From Istiophorus platypterus (lineage: Eukaryota; Chordata; Actinopteri; Istiophoriformes; Istiophoridae), in NCBI GenBank assembly GCA_016859345.1, contig CM029131.1:12754378-12818377 (forward strand): a stretch of DNA of 64,000 bases, written 5' to 3'. The notes beneath the pieces were generated by a model. It made no database searches and had not been told where the DNA came from. It saw nothing but the letters and a program-made list of their open reading frames with translations. A program made the position numbers and the translations under genes. Each line of letters starts with the position of its first letter. Position 1 is the first letter of the stretch. Below are positions 35,801-46,924 of this stretch, piece by piece.

Positions 35801-38493
35801 TATTTACATGAAAAGACAGCCACTGATGTGGACAAGATTCTAATGAAATCATTAATACTGACATGAATTTAAAAAAAAAAAAAAAAGTCATTTATCGTGT
35901 GCCAGCATCACTGTCTATGTTCTAACTATGCAGCTGTATTCTCGCTTCATTATTGTAGAGGAACCTACTAGTGGTTCATCTTGCCCCTGAAGCAGCCTTA
36001 CCTCCTTCTGAGGGTCACAGCGGGACATCATCTCCTGTAGTTCCTTCTGCAGCTCCTTGCGGGCGCCGATGGATTGCTGGTTTCGGGCGAAGTCAGATAG
36101 CTCCTTCAGCCCGGCGTCAGTGAAGTACTTAGAAAAATGCTCGCAGCTTCGTTTGTTGGCAGGAAAGAGTTCCTTGTGGTGTAGAGATATTTTTAGGTTA
36201 AAGTTAACTCGCATACAAATCTGATTCATCAACTGCAAAACAATGATTACGTTTTTTTTTTTTTTAATTACAAAAAAAATGAGGGGGGGACAAGACGAGC
36301 AGGGTGGAATTAAGTTTTCTTCATATGTTTAAAAAAAAAAATAAAATGGAGCAAATGCACAGTTTTAGCCACCATCTTAGATTCATAACAGTTATTTACC
36401 ATCAGCCTGTTATCCATGCCGACTTTGCGGAGACTGGCAGCAACAGAGTTGATGTCCTTCTCATTGATCCATGACTTGAACAGCTTGACAGCGAAGGCTG
36501 CAGATACTCCTGAACACAGACAAGACGAGATTGGTTTCCGCTGTTCTCTGGCCAAATATGCCACTGACCGTGGAAAACAAAACCCTTTCATTTTTGCCCT
36601 TAAAAAACCCAACAGGCATTTGGCCGCTGCAGGGATAATTTCCTGTCTTTTCTAAAGAAAGTGCATCCTCACCCTCTTTGACGAGATTCTCGTTGAAGAG
36701 GCTGTTCAGGATGGAGGCTGATATGTTGCCGTTGGCCAGCAGGATACCGGTCAGCATGGCCAGTTTGTTGCGCTCAGACTCAGTGAACCCCTTTAGAAAC
36801 AGCAGCAACTACAAGGGACAAAAAGTAATCAAAAACAGGTTTGTTTTGTCTACAAGTTAGAGTGGTTGCTCAAATCTACACCTGTGATTGACTGTGTGCA
36901 TATTCACATGTTTCTGTCCCTGAAGATGTGGCAAGATTTTCCACTTAAATGTCCCCAAAGATAAACTTGTTTTGCAGCTGTCAAACAATCTTTGTAACAT
37001 CATTGTTTTTTTTTTAAATCACAAAGCTGGAGTTTAAACAGTTAATTCGTAATAATGCTAAATAATAACGCTTAAAAAAACTGTTGATTCAGTGTTGAAT
37101 GAAGTGTCAAATTTAGAAAATTCTAGTTCACTACGTTTGTGATATTTTAATGACAGTAAATGAGAATATATATAAACAGATTAATCAGAACTGTAACTAA
37201 GTTACTTGCAGCTCTTTTTCCTGCTAACCTCAAGTGTCTCATGTCACATTATGGCTATAAATTAACGGTTCTTTGCCTATAAAAGTGAACAGTGCTGCGC
37301 TCTGACCTATAATCATCCATTACATCACCAACTAACACCTGTCACATCACTGTAAATCTGTCAGCACCATCAACAAAAGCAATAGTTTGTGCTCCAGCTG
37401 GAGTAAACTAACTGCACATTAAAATGGCGCACACACACCCCCCAACTCCGAGTCATGTCAAACCGGAACGACAACTTGTGAGCTCAGTTTAAAAATACTG
37501 CAGCAGAGCATTCAACACCTGCTCTGTTGTTTAAAAATTTTTTTTTTTTTTTTTTTTAAATCCTCACCTTCTTGATCTCCTCTTCGAAACCCTTCTCCAG
37601 GTACTTGTAACGCCTGATCAGCTTGTTAAAAACCTATTTGGATGGGAAAAGAAACATTAGCTAAAAGCTTAGAGAGCTTAAAAGAAATCTGTCAAGATTT
37701 CCTGGCTTAAAAGAAAAAAAAAAAAAAAGCAAACAAAAAAACACGTCTGAAGGATCAATATTTTCTTGTATTTAATAAATATCTATCAGTCTACCTGAGC
37801 ATATGCTTGCATTGTCTCCAGGTCTTCTTGTGCCGTGAAGAGGCAGAACTCAGTGCGGGTCATGTCGTCAGACAGAGTCCCTCCTGGGGCTTTAGTGAAG
37901 AAAATAAAAACAACCATTCAAGTCAAAATAAATAACTGCACCGTCTGTCAACGTCCTCCTTTTATCGCATTTATAAGTGATTTATTTCACTTCTGCCACC
38001 TCTTAATGCCCATAATTCATTAGAAAGATCAAAACATTTCTGCAAAGAAGTGGAAACATTCATCAGTTTACAGGTGAACTTGTTTTCCTTACATTAACTG
38101 GTTGTCAGAGAGAAGCTATTCAGGGTTACACTCACCCAGCATCCCACCAGCCACCAGGATGTCAAAGAGTGTCTCTGCATACCGGCGGTAGTCAAGCTTG
38201 GCGCCAGAGGCATCAAGGAACTTCGCAACCGCTTCCAAATCAGTGCCAGTTTGATTCAAGCCTTGTACGATACTTTCTTGAAACTGAGTAGGGTCAAATC
38301 TCTCCTTTTCATCTGTGGGAGGAGAGCACACATGTTCAGGAAAACACCCCCAGGGGACGGAGGCAAGATTTGTGCATGATTGGACGTACAAAGTAGAAAA
38401 ACATGCAAAAGCAGGGAGTTGGCATTAACCTCTTTTCCTCGTTTTGAAACGCTGGCCGGTTAGCGTTGGCTTTTGCTGCTTTTGATTATTCAT
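32847..38493 (-). CDS. bzw1: Basic leucine zipper and W2 domain-containing protein 1 (eIF5-mimic protein 2)
   Basis: A cytoplasmic translation regulator that resembles the C-terminal half of eIF5, binds eIF2 and eIF3, and tightens start-codon selection. Exons in gene order: 38430-38493, 38136-38312, 37795-37889, 37568-37633, 36673-36808, 36400-36509, 36002-36172, 34977-35123, 34141-34279, 33540-33662, 32847-32878. They total 420 codons, giving 419 residues, the size of human BZW1. N-terminus MNNQKQQKPTLTGQRFKTRK, then FLDASGAKLDYRRYAETLFD, NKLIRRYKYLEKGFE, and a C-terminal W2 domain ending WLKNAEEESESDEEEAD, with the aromatic/acidic tail typical of eIF5-type W2 domains. The residues favour BZW1 over BZW2 throughout (MNNQKQQ start, GTDLEAVAKFLDASGAK). 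Whether it is the a or b fish copy is not resolved. Introns hold no other gene; one contains a dispersed repeat at 39068. Confidence 0.97.
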
Positions 38494-39067
38494 AAAAGAC
38501 ACCCTGAAAAAGGATAAAACACACAGACAGTTAATGTTTACTCTAGTTACACAGATTACATGGTAAAACACAAGTCAAAAGTACACTGTGTTCCCTCTAA
38601 TTATGTTTTTTACTGCCTGCATTTGGGTGTATCTTGGATGAGCTCCATGTCAGTGTCATGAGCACAACACAATAAGGCTGAAAACCAGTGGTACCTTTAG
38701 TATGAAGGATAAAGCTGCCGTTTTTGTTTTCTGAAACAAAGAAATCCAACAAAAAGACCAAAAGCAACAATGAACTGATCCTACAGGCCAGTACTGTCTG
38801 CACAGAGCTCCACTCTGGTCCTTTTACAGTATAAATACACCAGAGAGCCACGGTGATTCACTGGGTGAAATGTTCCTTTACAACCATCAATCTCCCTGCT
38901 ATTGTTTATTCTGACTCAGTCTCACACTCAACATCCTGCTGCCGCAATACTCGCTGGATGTTAACCAAATGTGTATGACCAGAGGGGTGTAAGAAGTCTG
39001 ACAAATTCACTGTCTATGTGTGTTTGAGCTTTTTATAAAGCCTGAAACAATACATCTGGTACCCATA

Positions 39068-39370
39068 AGGGCTGTAACTAATCATTGTTTTCATGATTGA
39101 TTCAACAATTATTTTCACAAATTAAATGAAGTAATTATTTTTTCTAAATAATGTTAGAAATTTGGAGGGGGGTTGCCCATTACGGTTTCCAAGCCCAAGG
39201 TGACATTTTAAAATGTCTTTTTCATCCAATCATTAGTTCAAAACCAATACATATTCAGTTTGCAATGATATAAACTGATGAAAAACAAATCTTTCTGTAA
39301 TTTTTTTTTGGCATTTCTGCTTGGGGGGGGGGGTCAATTATTGAAATAATTGTCAATTAACAGAATTGAT
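39068..39370. repeat. Dispersed repeat, AGGGCTGTAACTAATC-type family
   Basis: It starts with AGGGCTGTAACTAATCATTG and carries words such as AAGCCCAAGGTGACATTTTA, ATTCAGTTTGCAATGATATA and GTCAATTATTGAAATAATTG in the order I recall for a common non-autonomous fish repeat. It lies in the bzw1 intron between the noncoding first exon and the ATG exon. Confidence 0.6.
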
Positions 39371-40520
39371 AAAACAAACCAATACCAACTTTTTCCTTAA
39401 ACCAGGAGTAATTAAAGTTTATTTTTCACAATAGCAGAGATGTGATCTCATCTGCGCAGACATTTAATTTAGTTATTGTCAAATAAATTCTTTACTTAAA
39501 AAAAAAAAAAGTCCATATTTAAATGGAGTTTAATACAGAATTAGCACAGGGTGTCCTGAGTTAAATTGAAGACTTTATAAGACCTTTTCAGTGTCATACA
39601 AGTCAAAGAAAACTTCTTTTACTTTAAGTGTAAGGTACTGTTACAGTGCAAAATCTAATTAAAATTGTAACTTAAGGAATGCAAAATTTTTGAAAAAATG
39701 CTAGACTTTAATTTCTTCTAATGCCTGATTCAATGATTCAAATTCAATGATTTAATACCTATCACTACCTGCAGATTATCTGTAGAGTGATGTAAATCGA
39801 AGTCAAATCTCAGGTGGAAATGTAAATACTTTCACTGCCTACTAGTGAAAAATTTCAAAAGGCTATTTCAATAATTATCAATACATAACCAAAGGAAGAC
39901 AAAAACAAAAGACAAAACCAGGAGGTACAATGGAGCAGGTGGGTGTCGGGTGGTCTAATTAATCAGGTTGTTATAAATTATACATTAATTAGCGCCAACA
40001 GGCGTGACCCTACGGTAGAAAATGCTCAGTAAGCCATTTTGAAGTTTGAAGGGTAGATATTGGGCCAGATATGCTGAGGATCAGCTCACTTTACAGCCCG
40101 CTAATCGTAGGTTAGCATGAGCTAACTCCGGGCCTCACCATGCGCCGGGCCAGCGCTGGTTAGCCGGGCCCGCTAGCCGGATAGCTACCCCTGTTTAGTT
40201 ACTTACTGAACCGCTGCCAATACGCTGCCAAAACCACCACGATGACCTGATCTATCCTTATAACCGACCCGCTGTCGAAATGTCACCACGAAATTCGTCT
40301 TAATGTCGAGACGGTGCAGGTATGTGTGCGGCGAGGAGGCTAATGCTAGGCGAGCTACCCGAACCGGAGGAAACCATAATTCGCCCTCCAGCGTCGCCCA
40401 TGATGGCATCATTCCCGTGTACAAAACGTCATTTTACACTCCCCAACCTACATATCGGTGACTCCACGGGACGGAGGAGGCATGAGAGAACACGGAGACG
40501 GCGGAAATGCCGGTACTCAC

Positions 40521-40660
40521 CGAAATTAATGCAGATAAAAAACGGTTGTTAACCAGGGGAATCAAACCAAGTGTCGAGTCTCTCAGCGGCCCAAACAAAA
40601 AGACCTTCCCGTCAGGACCTCCGCAGGCTCCGCCCGCCGCGCATGCGTACTTCACGGGGG
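40521..40660 (-). promoter_or_regulatory. bzw1: bzw1 noncoding first exon and GC-rich promoter
   Basis: On the minus strand TTAATTTCG is followed by GTGAGTACC, a strong donor with the GT at 40519-40520, so a 5' UTR exon ends at 40521. Just upstream are an NRF1-like palindrome CGCGCATGCGT (40638-40648) and a GC box (GGGCGGAG, about 40628-40635). There is no evident TATA box. This fits a housekeeping CpG promoter. The exact transcription start is not determined. An ATG within the NRF1 palindrome would open a roughly ten-codon upstream frame if transcription starts above it. Confidence 0.65.
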
Positions 40661-40767
40661 ATTTCCGTCCGAAGGAAAGAAAGAAGTAAATAAACGAGTA
40701 AATAAAGATGAGAGAGATGATGTTTGTAATCTGTGATATGTTTTGCTCTAAATTTAGAGAACTGCGA

Positions 40768-41112
40768 CCGACAGCTGTTTTCAATAGCGATTCATCTACG
40801 GACCATTTCCCCGATTCATCGATTGATCGCTTGGTGTATAAAATGCTAAAAAAAAAAAAAAAAAATTAAAATTAAAAAAAAAAAAAGTGAAAAATGTGAA
40901 AAATGCTCATTGAAAAAAATGCTCATATTTTCCCTGAGCCCTTGTTGACTTCTCCAGGCAACCAAAAGCCAAAGATATCTCGGTTATAATCATATAAATC
41001 AAAGAAATCCAGCAAATCCTTTCGCTGCAAACAGACATTTTTTGGGCATTTTTCCTGGAAAGACTTTCCAATCTGTCAACTCCCTAACTGATTAATTGAC
41101 TAATCACAGCAT
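40768..41112. repeat. Dispersed repeat, second copy of the AGGGCTG-type family
   Basis: Contains CCGATTCATCGATTGATCGC, TTGGTGTATAAAATG, GTGAAAAATGCTCAT, CCTGAGCCC and CTGATTAATTGACTAATCA, the same block order as the copy at 39068. It ends where the next element begins, close to the bzw1 promoter. Confidence 0.6.
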
Positions 41113-41140
41113 TTCTAAATATTCATGCCTCTATATTTTA

Positions 41141-41454
41141 TGCATTCTTATCAATTAAACTATATAACAGTATATTAGGTATTAACGATTACCTCTACTT
41201 TAAGAAGAGTAAAATGTCACTTAGATGTAAATGCATCAAAAATAATTTTCAAATAACATATATATAGACTACATGGGTACTTGTACTTTTGCTTTTGATA
41301 CTTTAAGTACCTCTTGGTGCTAATACTTCTGTACTTTTATTTGAGTAAGATTTTTAGTGCAGGACTTTTACTTGTAATGGAGTATTTTTATTCTGTGGTA
41401 CTGCTGCTTTTACTTCAGTAAAAAACTGAAATCTCAAAACTTCTTCCACCACTG
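41141..41454. mobile_element. Non-autonomous DNA transposon (MITE-like), 3' end intact
   Basis: A sequence full of TACTTTTACTT-type steps (TGGGTACTTGTACTTTTGC, CAGGACTTTTACTTGTAATG) ending in CTTCTTCCACCACTG. That is the terminus I recall for a very abundant teleost element whose other end is CAGTGGTGGAA. The 5' end is truncated. The partner end of the same family is seen at 44552. Confidence 0.6.
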
Positions 41455-41633
41455 CTGCTGTTCCTGGTCGAGAGCTGCTCCGTAATGTTTCCCTTTCCAG
41501 GATAAATAAAGTTATACTTACTTTGATTGAATTAAACTGAATCCCTGAGTAATTAGAAATGTCTGCAAACTCCCTCCTCTTACGGATTCATTGCCACTTT
41601 TCGTCCACATCCAATTTCTAGGAAGAACTGAAA

Positions 41634-41690
41634 GAATCAATCAATTAGTTGATCAACAGGAAATTATTTGGCAACTATTTTGACAATTCA
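41634..41690. repeat. Short fragment of the AGGGCTG-type family in opposite orientation
   Basis: ATCAATTAGTTGATCAACAG and TTTGGCAACTATTTTGACAA match the reverse of that family's 3' part. It is about 57 nt long. Confidence 0.45.
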
Positions 41691-42098
41691 CATTGCATCT
41701 CTGTTTTATATGATTGTGAACTGAATATCATTGGGAGGTCAGACAAAACAAGACAACAACCTTGATGGACGAATTGTTTAGATCCGGCAGATCACATCCA
41801 GGTACAATGTGAGGTGACATGCTGGGGTCCATCGCCACCAGTTTTCTCATGGATAGTTACCAGGACATTAAACTGGAATGGAGAGAGGACAAAGAGAAAA
41901 TCAAGAAAAAAAAAAATGCCAGATGTCTTACAAGACGACATGATGTACGTACCAGCAGTTGTGCTGTCAGGTTACAGGAACTGGAACCAATTGATTTGTC
42001 GGCATGAAAGACGACATGTGACGTGAAGTGATTCACGACTTGAAGACCTGAAAACTCCAGAGCTCAGGTTTCATACTGGCCCGCCTGTCAACCGCTGA

Positions 42099-42138
42099 CA
42101 GTCTCCTCTCCTCAGTATGTCTTGAGGAGAGGAGACTG
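42099..42138. other. Perfect 16-bp inverted repeat with 8-nt loop
   Basis: CAGTCTCCTCTCCTCA at 42099-42114 is the exact reverse complement of 42123-42138, with GTATGTCT between. Pairing stops at 42098 and 42139. The arms are purine/pyrimidine-biased (GAGGAGAGGAG). No T run follows, and it matches none of the neighbouring repeat families. Confidence 0.9.
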
Positions 42139-43694
42139 ATCTTCTCCGTCAATGGGAAAAACCTGTTTATTTCCACTGAGCAGCCATTAGTTCATCCATT
42201 AATTGAATTTTTTAGGTTCTAAAATAAGGTAAAACAAGAGAAAAGTGGGTCATTTTATATTTTATCAGCTGTGAAAAGGTAAAAAAACAAAGAGAAGACC
42301 AGTGAGAACTGATCGAGAAGGGTCAGTTTACCTTGTGTGTGTCTGAGAAATGCACTTATGACATTTTTTCTTTTCTTTTTTATACATAATACGTGTCTTT
42401 GTGGTGTTTGATATTGTTGGCCAGCTGTGGACTAGCCACTGCCGTTAATCATTGTGTGTTTAAACAGTGTCTGGTTATTTCTAGGTGCTTTTTTATGTGA
42501 GATTCTCTGTTAGTGTCTGTGTGCTTTTGTTTGCAGACTCACTTATCTCAAATCGTATTGTAAGAATAAATTATTTTCAATTTAATTTTAGACGAATGCC
42601 ATGCAAATACCATATCACAGAAAAAATGAAATATCATGTCGATACTGGATTAAAAAGTTATGTTAGAAAATCAGAGTACTGCTGGTTTTAAACAGCTGTT
42701 AAACCTGTTCTAGATAAATAGGAGCACACTGTGCACTAACTTCCTGTAGGGATATTATGGTAACATCACAACATGTAATATAAACATGATAAAATAACAC
42801 AAGCTACTTTCACACTTGAGAAGAAAAAAAAAACAGTAACACCCACTAACATCTGGCTTTTGTCTTCAGTGGGAAAAGGAACAATCGGCGTTCGTCCCTG
42901 GGTCAAGTGATTCAGTGTCGGTCGCGGGTGTTTATCGGCTCCAGCTCCGACTCAGCAGTGATGGAAACATGACGCATCACGTCACACTGTGATCACTTAT
43001 AATGAAGAGGAGGGTTTTTTATTAACCACAACCAGAGTTAAATGTCCCTCTGGTTAGATTTACTGAACATGCATGAAAGTGACCTGATGGAGGGCTGATG
43101 CTCACACAGCTCCTGAGGTGCCCCCAACATTTTCAGTCCCAGGAAATGAATTTTCCCTCCTTTGCTTTTTCCTCCATTTTTTGTAAGTGATTTCATGTTT
43201 TCTTTCTTCTCTCTGTGACCTTTTCATCCTTTTCAAAATAAAGCTAAAAATAAATAAATAAATAAATTTAAAAAAAGTATCCCTGAATCATAAAACCACA
43301 AGATCATAATCCCAGGATAAGAATTGAATTAGGAGCAATTGAGGCGCATTAGCTAGTAAGATTGTTTTTTAGAAATTCATGTTTCATAATTACATGTACT
43401 TAAATATGAAATACCACATGTAAAACTTAGATTCATTTAAATCGTAATATACAACTCATATGATACTACATTTGCAACAACTATAACTTTATAGTTGTAT
43501 AAATCTAAAGATTCATTATTTAAACATAATAATTTACTATTTATTGAGTTTGACTAAAGATTTAACAAAAATCTGTTAAGAGAGCAGTAGGTGTGATTGG
43601 GTTTAACTGAAGCTGCTATAGCTAAGTGAGTTGTATGGACTGATTGAAACCTCATTCCCATGTAGCGACCAGCCTGTCCTCTCCCATCCACCAT

Positions 43695-46600
43695 TTGGTC
43701 TGATTGGGACTAGGTACGGCCGTGGAGGTGGAGGATGTGGAGCCTGCACTGTCATGGTGTCCAAATATGATCACAACCAGGAGACAGTCGTGTATCCTTT
43801 CGTACCTTCGCAACAACAAAGTGAATCCCCACATTCACAGTACAACCTCATATCTTACTTCCCTTGATTTGAGAGGGTCCAGTGTCTTTAAAAGGGTTGT
43901 CATTCATATGTAACTCTATTTTTCCTGAATTTGAGTTTGACTTTAAACATTTAGGATAAACCCGTCTTTACGTTTCATTTCCTAACAGTAAATTGTTTGA
44001 AATTTATGCAAATATCTTTCCTAGTTTGGGTTTAGTCTTTGAAGCTGTAAAGTCAAATGAGAGTTGAGTGCTCCTGACCTTTGAACCGCGCAGGCCCTAC
44101 GCCGTCAACGCCTGTCTGCAGCCGACCGTCACCCTGCCAGGGGCGAAGGCATCGGCGGCACTGAGACTGAACTCCACTCTGGTTCAGGTGATGAGCCTCT
44201 CGAACACACCTCCGTTTTCACTGGAGCCGCTCATCCACCAGCATTGAAAAGCACCTGACCATTCCTCTGACTGGCGGGAGTGAATATCGAAGGCCCCTGG
44301 CCCCCGGGGGCAGTGATGTCCATGTACGCTCCGCTGAGGGACAGATGGACCCCGGCCTGCCACGGAGGACGTCGGGGAAGCTCTTGGAGGTAAGAACGAT
44401 CAAAGACGAGCCACTGACAGGTGCAGATGAAATCCTAATCATCATGAATAAAGAGAACTTTCTTTTTGATAAAATATGGGATGTTTTTGTGCTATAAATT
44501 GCACTTAAAACTAGATATTTAAGATGAAAACATGATTTAAATCCCCATCAACAGTGGTGGAATATAACTAAATACCTTTACTCAAGTACTGTACTGAAGC
44601 CTTTCCACTTTATGCTACATTATAGTTCTACTAGATTTCATTGGGAAATATTACACCTCTATTTTTAATCCACTAAATTTATGTGACAGCTTTAGTCATC
44701 AGCTATTTTATTAGTTGAGATTTTAGATAGAAAACACACAGTGTGAATCACATGATGTCCAGGGAAGTGAATACAAGGGCTGTGGAAAGACAGACACTGC
44801 TGCAATACCAGTAAATATTTAGTCTTTTTTTTTTCGTGTAACATGTCATGTTCAATTCTCTTTGAGGAACACCACCAGCGTTTTGAGCCATGTATAAATT
44901 GAATTAAGTCTCAAGTAAATATGTATTCACAGCAACAGGCAGTGCTGTCACAAGCGACTTGTTGTGGCTTCTCCAGACAGTTTCCAGTCATTCTGCATTA
45001 ATTGACAACCCTTTTTTAAATATTTTAATTTTTTTCCAGGGAACCTGTCGCTGCAAAGGCTACAGGCCAAAAACTGATGGATTTAAGATTTTCTGTGGAA
45101 GTGAGGTGGGTGTTTCATCACTTTTGTGCAGTTTTTTCCACTGAAAATAAATCACAACGATGAAACATGATGACCTTTAAAACCGGGAGGATTTATCCAT
45201 TAGAGTTAGATTATATACACATCAGGATCAAGGCCTGACAGTGAAATAACTGATAGTGAAATTAATATTTTCTGCAGATGTCTGGCTTCTGCCAAAATGG
45301 AGGAGGAGGAGGTGGAGGAAGATGCTATGTGGAAAACAGAACAAACGCCAGTAGAGCAAATAACATTATAATGTTCAAATCGCCTACAGTATTTGGCTAA
45401 ACCTGCTTCCAGGCTTCCTGAGACGAGTGCAGTGTACACTTGAATTGTTAATAGTTAACATTCCCCGCTGGATGTGACAGGAAATGTTCTGTCTTGTGTT
45501 TTGTCCTCTGTCAGATCTCAGGAACTTTTCACAAAGGAGGATTTTTTTTTTATTACCTCTGGATCCTTCCCAAGATCTGATCTTCCCTCCAGATATGACA
45601 CCGGTTCCTTGTTATTTTACCCCAAAAAAAGGAAAAAGAAAAGGAAAATCACACTAATGCAAACAAAAATGTGAATTGTCAGTGGATTGTCATTCTGTTG
45701 TAGATCATGAAGAAGAAGCTCAGTGGAGATGCTCTTTGTTTCAAAGGACAGAGAGTAGAAATGGTGCCTCCTTCCGAGATGTCGCAGCTCCTGGAGCTGA
45801 GAGCCAAGCATCCCTCAGCTCCTCTGATCATCGGCGGCACGGACTGAGGTACGGATATACTGACTTTACTCACCAACAACAATACTCACTGTTTTTCACA
45901 GCCGAAATATACATCGAAGCATCACGAAAAACTTCTCGAACCTCCGTGGTCCTGTTCGCTTAGTATGCTCAGATTCTGCCAAAATGAAGCTAAATACTAA
46001 GCAAAATGATGTTGGGAAGAAGAATTAATCATGGTTCTGCTTTGCACTTATTGTATCAGTTGATTAAACACTGTTCTTCGTGTTTATATCAGTCATTATT
46101 AAGCCCACTGATTTTCTCTGCCTACACTGCGAAGAACTTGTTCTAGGATTGCGTTTGAATTTAACATTACCATCGACCTTTGCCCTCAGGCTTTTTTTCC
46201 CTCCCCTGTACCCACCCGCTGTCTTCACCTGTGCCGCAGGCCTCACAGTCTGAGGTGCCTCAGCACGCTGAAGGAGGAAGGTGGAGAAGGCCGTGGTGGA
46301 GGTGGAGGATGGGAGGACCAGGGGATACAGGGCGACGCTGCCAACTCTTCGCCGTCTGGCAGGGAAACAGATACGTAACAAGGCGGTCGGTGCACTGTTT
46401 TAAAACCAGGTCAACTCTGCCGCACAAACTTGTTGCGACCAGGTTTTCTTGTCTCTATCAGCAGCAAAATATCACAGCATCATTTCTCGGGCAGATTAAA
46501 AATGAAAACCTTTAGACAGACCAGCCGTCAGACCGTTCTGTCCCCTTTGTCCCCAGCTGGTGTCATAGGCCTGTGACAGTATCACCTTCTAACTGGAGGC

Positions 46601-46924
46601 CATAGGTTAAGTGCTCTGATTAAAAGGTAGCAGGACGACCTCTTGTGGTCATTCTGGAGGATCACAGCCTTTGGCTTTAAAACACCAGACATAGATTAAT
46701 CACTTCAGTCAATTCATGTCAGCAAACAAAAGTCAACCCCTGTGTTGCTTCATCTCCTGGTCCAATCATTAGTGTTGCGTTTCTCCTTGAGAACCAGTGA
46801 CGTGGACCAGTCGGAAAACCTGGAAATGCCTGGCAGGGTCACCATTATCTCTGCTGGAGACGTCCCCTGGGGTCGAACCTTAGACTCTGGTTCAACAACC
46901 AGGAGGAGCTGCTCCCCAAGGAGG
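43695..46924 (+). pseudogene. Aldehyde oxidase-like pseudogene, partial, inverted relative to the intact gene
   Basis: Remnants of at least nine exons lie in correct order and match the exons of the minus-strand gene: 43695-43791 (exon 3, GTRYGRGGGGCGAC), 44094-44187 (4, YAVNACL), 44278-44389 (5, VMSMYAPLRD), 45040-45105 (6, CRCKGYRP), 45278-45350 (7), 45515-45600 (8, ELFTKEDF then a frame change to LPLDPSQDLIFPP), 45704-45848 (9), 46240-46385 (11, LAGKQIRN) and 46798-46924 (18, molybdenum domain). Two keep their exact partner lengths (97 and 145 nt). Lesions include an acceptor AG changed to AT before 43695, an iron-sulfur Cys changed to Arg, loss of the CGFC motif in exon 5, a 2-nt deletion in exon 6, T-run expansion in exon 8 and a TGA at 45845-45847. 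The rest of the molybdenum domain is absent. XDH ancestry is possible but less likely. Confidence 0.9.
44552..44738. mobile_element. MITE-like element, 5' end, inside a pseudogene intron
   Basis: Starts CAGTGGTGGAATATAACTAA and continues TTTACTCAAGTACTGTACTG, TTATGCTACATTATAGTTCT, GGGAAATATTACACCT and TTATGTGACAGCTTTAGTCA, in the order I recall for the abundant fish element ending CTTCCACCACTG. It is truncated at its far end. It lies between the pseudogene remnants of exons 5 and 6, so it inserted in an intron. Confidence 0.6.

Larger units (their letters stand above)
40661..43694. other. Intergenic region upstream of bzw1
   Basis: No exon recognised. The first 1 kb is largely dispersed repeats (40768-41112, 41141-41454, 41634-41690). 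A perfect hairpin lies at 42099-42138. AAAT units occur near 43249-43268. The remainder is AT-rich and unassigned; it could hide decayed first exons of the aldehyde oxidase pseudogene. Confidence 0.6.

Noticed and set aside
40203..40424. Possible bzw1 first-exon donor near 40204 and an open frame upstream
   Set aside because: The GTGAGT donor bordering 40521 is stronger and lies next to the GC-rich promoter; no protein similarity supports the open frame.
45849..46239. Possible remnant of aldehyde oxidase exon 10 (SVIIKPTDF near 46090-46120)
   Set aside because: Similarity to PLIISPTRV is too short to claim; left out of the pseudogene exon list.
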